Of a stretch of 27,981 nt of DNA, positions 23,109 to 27,981 are shown piece after piece (position 1 is the first letter of the stretch; every line of letters starts with the position of its first letter). The position numbers were made by a program, and so were the translations under genes. The notes beneath the pieces were generated by a model. That model saw only the letters and a list, made by a program, of their open reading frames with translations, did no database searches and was not told the origin of the DNA. Source of the DNA: CAZAQS01 sp964486825 (GTDB lineage: Bacteria > Chloroflexota > Anaerolineae > Anaerolineales > UBA4823); contig CAZAQS010000035.1 in the NCBI GenBank assembly GCA_964486825.1, forward strand, positions 1 through 27,981, in the 5' to 3' direction.

Positions 23109-23975
23109 ATGCCAAAAAACAAACGTGAACCAAGGAATAATATGGATTTAGAAGAGCTCGAAGAGCAGGAAAATGTGCCTGAAGATGCGGCGGAATCGAA
23201 TGATACCCTGTCGAGAGAACCATTAAGTGGGCAACAGGCAGAAGAAAAGGACGCCCCAACTGCTCACGTTCAAGGAGACTGGGAAAATGAAAAGAAGTTT
23301 CCTTTGAGCGATGATGTTGTCTCTGATTTTATCGAAGTTGGATCTGATCCAGATGCTGTGATGGATGAGATTCAGCAATATACACTAGATATCGAGGTGC
23401 AGGAAGATTTTGAGGAGCGCCAGAATATGGCCACTAAAGCGGAAAGCCTGGAAGAAGAGCTGCAAGAGAATACCCACCAATCGCCAAAGCTTTCAGGTGG
23501 GGATATCGATGCAGCCTGGGAGTATTCAGACCAGGCCGGAGAAGAGTCGGTTGGGGCAAGTGTGCCCACTCCAGATCAGGACGTGGTGGATGAACTGGGA
23601 GAAGCGATTGGGGTTACTTATGACGACGATGAGGAGCTGGATACTGCGGAAAAGCTGGGCGAGAGAGACCTAAACCGTTGGGAGATGAATCCTGCTTCCG
23701 CCCGGGATATGGAGACCGGGAATGTGATCGAGCAAACCGAGGATCCCCTTAGTCTGATTGATGAGGATGAAGATACAGATCTCGAGCCTCTGGAAGATGA
23801 GCTTGACGAGCTGTTGGAAGACGAAGACCTGGACGAGCTGGATGATGAGCTTCGAGAAGCCGATGTCGACCCTTTGGACCTGGAAGATGAAGAATTCGAT
23901 GATTTCGAGGGTGAGGACCTTGAGTTGTACGAGGACGACGATTTCGAAGAACTGGAGGATGAAGATCTTCTATAA
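23109..23975 (+). CDS. DUF6335-like protein with extreme acidic C-terminal tail
   Basis: A 288-aa, very acidic soluble protein. The central part (about 128-200) matches DUF6335 as I remember it: LSGGDIDAAWEYSD, then GEESVGASVPTPDQDVVDELG and EKLGERDLNRWEMNPASA. Its function is unknown; cyanobacteria and other bacteria also carry the domain. An N-terminal low-complexity Glu-rich stretch (about 1-125) precedes it. The tail from 211 to 288 holds 47 Asp/Glu in 78 residues and only one basic residue (Arg249). Such tails can mimic nucleic acid or bind cations or basic proteins, but no role can be assigned. GGAGGA (23094-23099) lies 9 bases before the ATG. It stands alone, 191 bases after the SDR gene and 180 before the oxoglutarate dehydrogenase gene. 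Confidence 0.8.
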   Translation: MPKNKREPRNNMDLEELEEQENVPEDAAESNDTLSREPLSGQQAEEKDAPTAHVQGDWENEKKFPLSDDVVSDFIEVGSDPDAVMDEIQQYTLDIEVQEDFEERQNMATKAESLEEELQENTHQSPKLSGGDIDAAWEYSDQAGEESVGASVPTPDQDVVDELGEAIGVTYDDDEELDTAEKLGERDLNRWEMNPASARDMETGNVIEQTEDPLSLIDEDEDTDLEPLEDELDELLEDEDLDELDDELREADVDPLDLEDEEFDDFEGEDLELYEDDDFEELEDEDLL

Positions 23976-24008
23976 AGATTTATAATAAAGGGGCGCAAAT
24001 CGTTTACC

Positions 24009-24046
24009 TTTTCTTCACCCTGAACTGTATGCTTGGGTGGGGAAAA
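24009..24046 (+). other. Hairpin before the 2-oxoglutarate dehydrogenase gene
   Basis: TTTTCTTCACCC (24009-24020) can pair with GGGTGGGGAAAA (24035-24046) over 12 positions with two U-G wobbles and a 14-base loop. No T-run follows on the + strand, so it is not a standard terminator for the DUF6335 gene; the leading TTTT could act as a tract only on the other strand. It may be a leader structure or a factor-dependent stop. Confidence 0.3.
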
Positions 24047-24155
24047 CGATGAACGAACGATTGTTAGCAGGGTGGTTAAAAAGGACTGCTGATCCCAATT
24101 TTCATCAAGACATTGGGCTTGGCATACTACAGTTTGCATTTACCAAAGGAGCAAG

Positions 24156-27011
24156 ATGGATTACTGGCGCGAGTTTTCCGGTATAAATTCCGCTTATATT
24201 TCGGAATTATACGAGCGCTATCAAGAAGACCCAGGATCAATAGATGAGCTAACCCGGGAGATATTCGAAAGGTTTGGACCGCCCGATTTCGTTTTGCCCT
24301 CATCGAGCGCTGTTTCTGAGATAAGTGATAGGTTACCCTTAGAGAAAGCCGTTGGGGTTGCTAATCTTGCCCAGGCGATCCGTAATTTTGGACACCTGCG
24401 CGCCCAGTTGGACCCACTAGGCAGCTCTCCCAGGGATGACCCTTCTTTAGAGCCGTCTTATCATGGTTTAGAGCATGGGGAGTTAGAGAAATTCCCTGCC
24501 AGCCTGATCCAGCTGGAAGAAAAAGAGCCCTCATCGGAAGGCGCCGTGCACAAGCGTGCTAATGCTGCTGAAGCTATCCAGGAGCTATACCAAATATATT
24601 GTTCCAGGACAGGCTATGACTATGGTCATCTCTACATCCCCGAAGAGCGAATCTGGCTGAGAGTGGCAGCAGAAAGCGGGCGCTTCAGGCCTCCGCTGGC
24701 CGAGATCGATTCTCAAGTTCTCCTGGATAGGTTGACCCAGGTGGAAGCTTTTGAGCTATTCTTACACCGTACATTTCCAGGAAAGACTCGGTTCTCTATT
24801 GAAGGCCTGGATATGATGGTGCCCATGTTGGATGAGATCATATCCCATGCGGGGAACCAGGATATCTGCATGGTGTTCATCGGGATGGCGCACCGGGGAC
24901 GGTTAAATGTCCTGGCGCACGTCCTGCAAAAACCGTACGACCAAATCCTGGCCGAATTCAAAGATCCGGGGATCAACTTTACGATACTTGACGAGCTGGG
25001 TTGGACGGGTGATGTCAAGTACCATAAAGGTGCAGATGTGGCAGTGAATGGAGATGAATCCATCAACCTGGTAGTCTGCATGCCCCCAAACCCGAGCCAC
25101 CTGGAGCATATCAACCCGGTCCTGGAAGGGATGGCGCGGGCTGCAGGTTCTCAAACCAACCAGCCGGGAGAGGTTAGATTCCATGTAAAAGCTTCCATAC
25201 CCGTTCTGATCCACGGCGATGCCTCCTTTATTGGCCAGGGTGTGGTTGCAGAAACCCTCAATCTGGCGCAGCTTCCCGGATACTATACGGGTGGCACTGT
25301 ACATATCATTGCAAATAACCAGCTCGGTTATACGGCTACCTCCCAAGAAACCCGTGGCAGCCTGTACGCCAGCGAGCTGGCAAAGGGTTATAAAATCCCA
25401 ATCATCCATGTCAATGCAGATGATCCCGTGGCTTGCATTGAGGCTGCTCGCACTGCTGTCGCTTACCGTGATAAGTTCCATAAGGATTTTTTGATCGATC
25501 TGGTTGGATACCGGCGTTATGGACATAACGAGGGGGATGAGCCCAGCTTTACACAACCCCAAATGTATAGCCTTATCCGTGAACATCCTTCTGTACGGGT
25601 TATTTGGGCGAATAATCTAATCGAGCGGGGTGAACTGCCTGAGAACGCGGCGGAGGATACCTTCAGGCGAGCAATGGATGAGTTGCAGGGAGTCTACGAG
25701 GAGTTACAAGCCGAGGAAGCGCTGGTAGAGCCTATTCCGGAGCTGCCTCCAAAGGGTGCAGCACAGCAAGTACAAACAGGCGTGCGCGTGAGCCGCCTGG
25801 CTGAGCTCAATGAAAGCTTATTACAATTGCCAGAGGATTTCAATATCAATAAAAAATTGAACCGGTCCATCGAGCGTCGACGCAAATTGTTCACTCGAGA
25901 CCCAAAGCAAGAGGCGGCGGAAGACAGCCGTGTCGATTGGGCAACTGCCGAAGAGCTGGCATTAGCAACCATCCTGGCGGATGGGACTCCCATTCGTATG
26001 ACCGGGCAGGACGTTGCCAGGGGGACATTTAGCCAACGGCATGCAATCTTCCACGATGTTGCTGAAGGCAGATGGCATATCCCACTTCAGAGTCTGCCTC
26101 AGGCAAAGGCAGTCTTCGAGATCCGCAACAGTCCCTTGTCAGAAAGTGCAGCCCTCGGTTTTGAGTTTGGCTACGATATCATGGCTCAAAACCAGCTTGT
26201 CATCTGGGAAGCCCAGTATGGGGATTTTATCAACGTCGCACAGGCGATGATCGATGAGTTCCTGGTTTCGGCACGGGCTAAATGGGGTCAGAACCCCTCT
26301 CTGGTCTTGCTGCTGCCCCACGGAAACGAAGGGCAGGGACCAGACCATTCCAGTGGTCGATTGGAGCGTTTTCTACAATTGGCCGCGGATATCAATATGC
26401 GGATCGCTTACCCGACGACAGCCGCACAATATTTCCACCTGCTACGCAGGCAAGCGGCGTTGCTGGCCAAGGATCCCCTACCATTGGTGGTGTTCACGCC
26501 AAAGGGTTTGCTGCGCCACCCACGAGTGGCCTCTAATCCGGATGAAATGGATCAAGGGAAGTGGCAACCGGTGATCGGCGACCGCCGGGCTGAAGAGGAT
26601 CCCGAGCGGGTTAGCAAGATGATGCTTTGCACTGGACGGATATACGTGGACCTGGTAGGGCATGCGGCCTGGGAAGAGGCACGTGACACTGCTATTGTCC
26701 GAGTGGAACAGCTCTTCCGCTTCCCAGATAATTTGATCAGGGAGCAGATGGAACGATACCCGAACCTAAAGGAAGTGGTTTGGGTTCAAGAAGAGCCGCG
26801 CAACATGGGCGCCTGGGAATTCATGCACTCACGACTGGCTGAGTTGATTGATGGACGTTGGCCCTTGCATTATGTGGGACGGGCCGCCAGCTCGAGCCCT
26901 GGAGAGGGATCAGCTACATGGTACGCTGTCAATCAACGGGCCCTCATTGAACAGGCTTACAGGGTTGAGTTGGACGTTGCGGAGAGCAGCGTTCTGGTTG
27001 AAAGGGGATAA
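24156..27011 (+). CDS. sucA: 2-oxoglutarate dehydrogenase E1 component
   Basis: A 951-aa thiamine diphosphate-dependent decarboxylase, the E1 of the 2-oxoglutarate dehydrogenase complex of the TCA cycle; length fits the family (about 930-960). The N-terminus FSGINSAYISELYERYQEDP is the E1o segment that binds the partner enzymes. HRGRLNVLAHV lies near 247, the TPP/Mg-binding part GDASFIGQGVVAETLNL near 352 with NNQLGY, then GHNEGDEPSFTQP near 457. The C-terminal domain has YGDFINVAQAMIDEF near 688 and HGNEGQGPDHSSGRLERFLQL near 720. AAGGAG (24146-24151) lies 4 bases before the ATG. The E2 gene follows after 6 bases, the standard sucAB order. A lipoamide dehydrogenase gene is not in the window. 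Confidence 0.97.
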   Translation: MDYWREFSGINSAYISELYERYQEDPGSIDELTREIFERFGPPDFVLPSSSAVSEISDRLPLEKAVGVANLAQAIRNFGHLRAQLDPLGSSPRDDPSLEPSYHGLEHGELEKFPASLIQLEEKEPSSEGAVHKRANAAEAIQELYQIYCSRTGYDYGHLYIPEERIWLRVAAESGRFRPPLAEIDSQVLLDRLTQVEAFELFLHRTFPGKTRFSIEGLDMMVPMLDEIISHAGNQDICMVFIGMAHRGRLNVLAHVLQKPYDQILAEFKDPGINFTILDELGWTGDVKYHKGADVAVNGDESINLVVCMPPNPSHLEHINPVLEGMARAAGSQTNQPGEVRFHVKASIPVLIHGDASFIGQGVVAETLNLAQLPGYYTGGTVHIIANNQLGYTATSQETRGSLYASELAKGYKIPIIHVNADDPVACIEAARTAVAYRDKFHKDFLIDLVGYRRYGHNEGDEPSFTQPQMYSLIREHPSVRVIWANNLIERGELPENAAEDTFRRAMDELQGVYEELQAEEALVEPIPELPPKGAAQQVQTGVRVSRLAELNESLLQLPEDFNINKKLNRSIERRRKLFTRDPKQEAAEDSRVDWATAEELALATILADGTPIRMTGQDVARGTFSQRHAIFHDVAEGRWHIPLQSLPQAKAVFEIRNSPLSESAALGFEFGYDIMAQNQLVIWEAQYGDFINVAQAMIDEFLVSARAKWGQNPSLVLLLPHGNEGQGPDHSSGRLERFLQLAADINMRIAYPTTAAQYFHLLRRQAALLAKDPLPLVVFTPKGLLRHPRVASNPDEMDQGKWQPVIGDRRAEEDPERVSKMMLCTGRIYVDLVGHAAWEEARDTAIVRVEQLFRFPDNLIREQMERYPNLKEVVWVQEEPRNMGAWEFMHSRLAELIDGRWPLHYVGRAASSSPGEGSATWYAVNQRALIEQAYRVELDVAESSVLVERG

Positions 27012-27017
27012 AAGGAC

Positions 27018-27930
27018 ATGCCAGCCAAAGAAAACTTGAGTCAAGAAATTGTTGTCCCCGAGCTGGGGGAATCTGTATTGGAAGCTACCGTTAGCCATTG
27101 GTTGAAGCAAGAGGGCGAAACGGTGCGAGTTGGAGAAGTGCTGGTGGAGCTGGAAACCGACAAGGTCAACCTTGAAGTCGGCGCAAAGAGCGATGGGATT
27201 CTAAAAAAGATTGAAAGGCAAGAGAATGAAGATGTCCAGGTCGGGGACGTCTTGGGAATTATCGTGCAGGCGGAGGGAGAGACTGGAGATGGGCAGGGTG
27301 AGCCGTCCCCCGAAGAAGCTCAAGAAGTAAACGGCCGTAAAGAAGAGAAGCCTTCAGACCAAAAACCCATTGAGGAAACCGGAAGACCTGATTCCAGCGA
27401 CGCAGACAGGGGAGCCGGGATAGAGCGAGCGACACCTGTTGCAGAACGTCTGGCCCGCGAACATAATCTGGATATGAGCCAGATTCAAGGGAGTGGACCA
27501 GGCGGGCGGGTTACGAAGAGTGATGTGGAAAGCTTTTTAAAGGATCGGGAGGCACAGCCACCTGTTCCAGAGAAGGAGGCAGTCGCAGAAGCGCCCGCTA
27601 CCCGGGCAGCTAAAACAGGGCAACTCGCGCCCCTAGAGGACGGCCGCCGGGAAGAGCGGGTCCGGATGTCGAGGAGACGCCGGACGATTGCTCAGAGGCT
27701 GGTTGAAGCGCAACAAACAGCAGCCATGCTGACAACTTTCAATGAAGTCGATATGAGCGCTGTGATGGAGATGCGTACCCGTCACAACGAAATTTTTCAA
27801 AAACGTCATGGAGTGAAGCTTGGTTTTATGTCATTCTTCGTCAAGGCCTCGATCGGAGCATTGAAGGCATACCCAAGGGTGAACGCAGAGCTCGATGCCG
27901 ACGAGATGGTACTGAAACATTATTATGATA
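27018..27930 (+). CDS. sucB: 2-oxoglutarate dehydrogenase E2 component (dihydrolipoyl succinyltransferase), truncated by contig end
   Basis: The N-terminal 304 codons of an E2 acyltransferase that transfers the succinyl group from E1 to CoA via lipoyl-lysine. The lipoyl domain spans about 10-85 with the lipoylated Lys49 in ETDKVNLEV, followed by a flexible Pro/Ala/Glu-rich linker, the E1/E3-binding domain at about 136-175 (RATPVAERLAREHNLD, GSGPGGRVTKSDV), a second linker, and the start of the catalytic domain from about 212 (RMSRRRRTIAQRLVEAQ). It breaks after HYYD304, where homologs continue with IGVAV; the bases from 27931 are adapter, so the apparent final residues KIGRAHV are not native. 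It lies 6 bases after the E1 stop, with AAAGG about 2-3 bases and AGGGG about 10 bases upstream of the ATG. Confidence 0.95.
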
Positions 27931-27981
27931 AGATCGGAAGAGCACACGTCTGAACTCCAGTCAGACGTGTGCTCTTCCGAT
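27931..27981. other. Illumina adapter contamination at the contig end
   Basis: Bases 27931-27963 read as the TruSeq read-1 adapter, starting AGATCGGAAGAGC and ending CTCCAGTCA. Bases 27964-27981 (GACGTGTGCTCTTCCGAT) are the reverse complement of the start of the same adapter, so the end looks like an adapter hairpin or dimer. None of this is genomic. Confidence 0.97.

Noticed and set aside
23618..24139. Serine-rich 173-aa reading frame on the minus strand
   Set aside because: It is the antisense shadow of the Asp/Glu-rich tail of the DUF6335 gene (GAA/GAT codons read as serine codons).
24049..24186. 45-codon reading frame upstream of and overlapping the sucA start
   Set aside because: It has no clear ribosome binding site, overlaps the E1 gene out of frame by 31 bases and has no recognisable features; probably chance.

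Overview
The window is a 28 kb bacterial contig whose gene content suggests a member of the Chloroflexota (Anaerolineae-like). The basis is gene style: a DUF6335 protein, a large unclassified lipoprotein, a GH13 gene beside a heterodimeric ABC exporter, and an archaeal-looking family B polymerase. This is inference, because no rRNA or other taxonomic marker is present. No tRNA, rRNA, CRISPR array, transposase or integrase was found. The sequence is a draft assembly: it has a 10-N gap at 10915-10924 and ends in Illumina adapter from 27931.

Layout. 89-3126 (+): SRAP abasic-site peptidase, YihY/BrkB membrane protein, glycerate 2-kinase. 3136-11884 (-): a run transcribed right to left of GH13 glycosidase, two ABC half-transporters, a DUF6504 protein, an 829-aa lipoprotein and a small four-helix membrane protein. 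12025-13290 (-): a class I isoprenoid-synthase-like protein with its own strong ribosome binding site. 13558-16786 (-): a compact three-gene operon of a RecA-fold protein without a P-loop, an 87-aa helical protein and a family B DNA polymerase with altered motifs. 16787-17137: a divergent intergenic region packed with nine perfect GGTTAACC palindromes. 17138-22917 (+): an operon of M1 metallopeptidase, membrane protein, membrane-anchored phosphodiesterase and a short-chain dehydrogenase with an unusual C-terminal extension. 23109-23975 (+): a DUF6335 protein with an extremely acidic tail. 24156-27930 (+): 2-oxoglutarate dehydrogenase E1 and the start of the E2 gene, cut by the contig end.

The most interesting system is the 13558-16786 operon. 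The RecA-like protein ends in QLSLPL, a bacterial sliding-clamp-binding hexapeptide. Its partner polymerase keeps the two catalytic aspartates but has degenerate proofreading motifs. The arrangement recalls the ImuA-ImuB-DnaE2 mutasome, but built on an archaeal PolB2-type polymerase. The palindrome array directly upstream is a candidate operator for this operon, and possibly also for the divergent peptidase operon. I propose a clamp-tethered translesion or damage-tolerance complex; that function is inference.

Other points: the ABC pair shows the exact motif asymmetry of heterodimeric exporters with one degenerate ATP site. The assembly gap falls on the catalytic region IV of the GH13 enzyme and probably hides about 16 bases.
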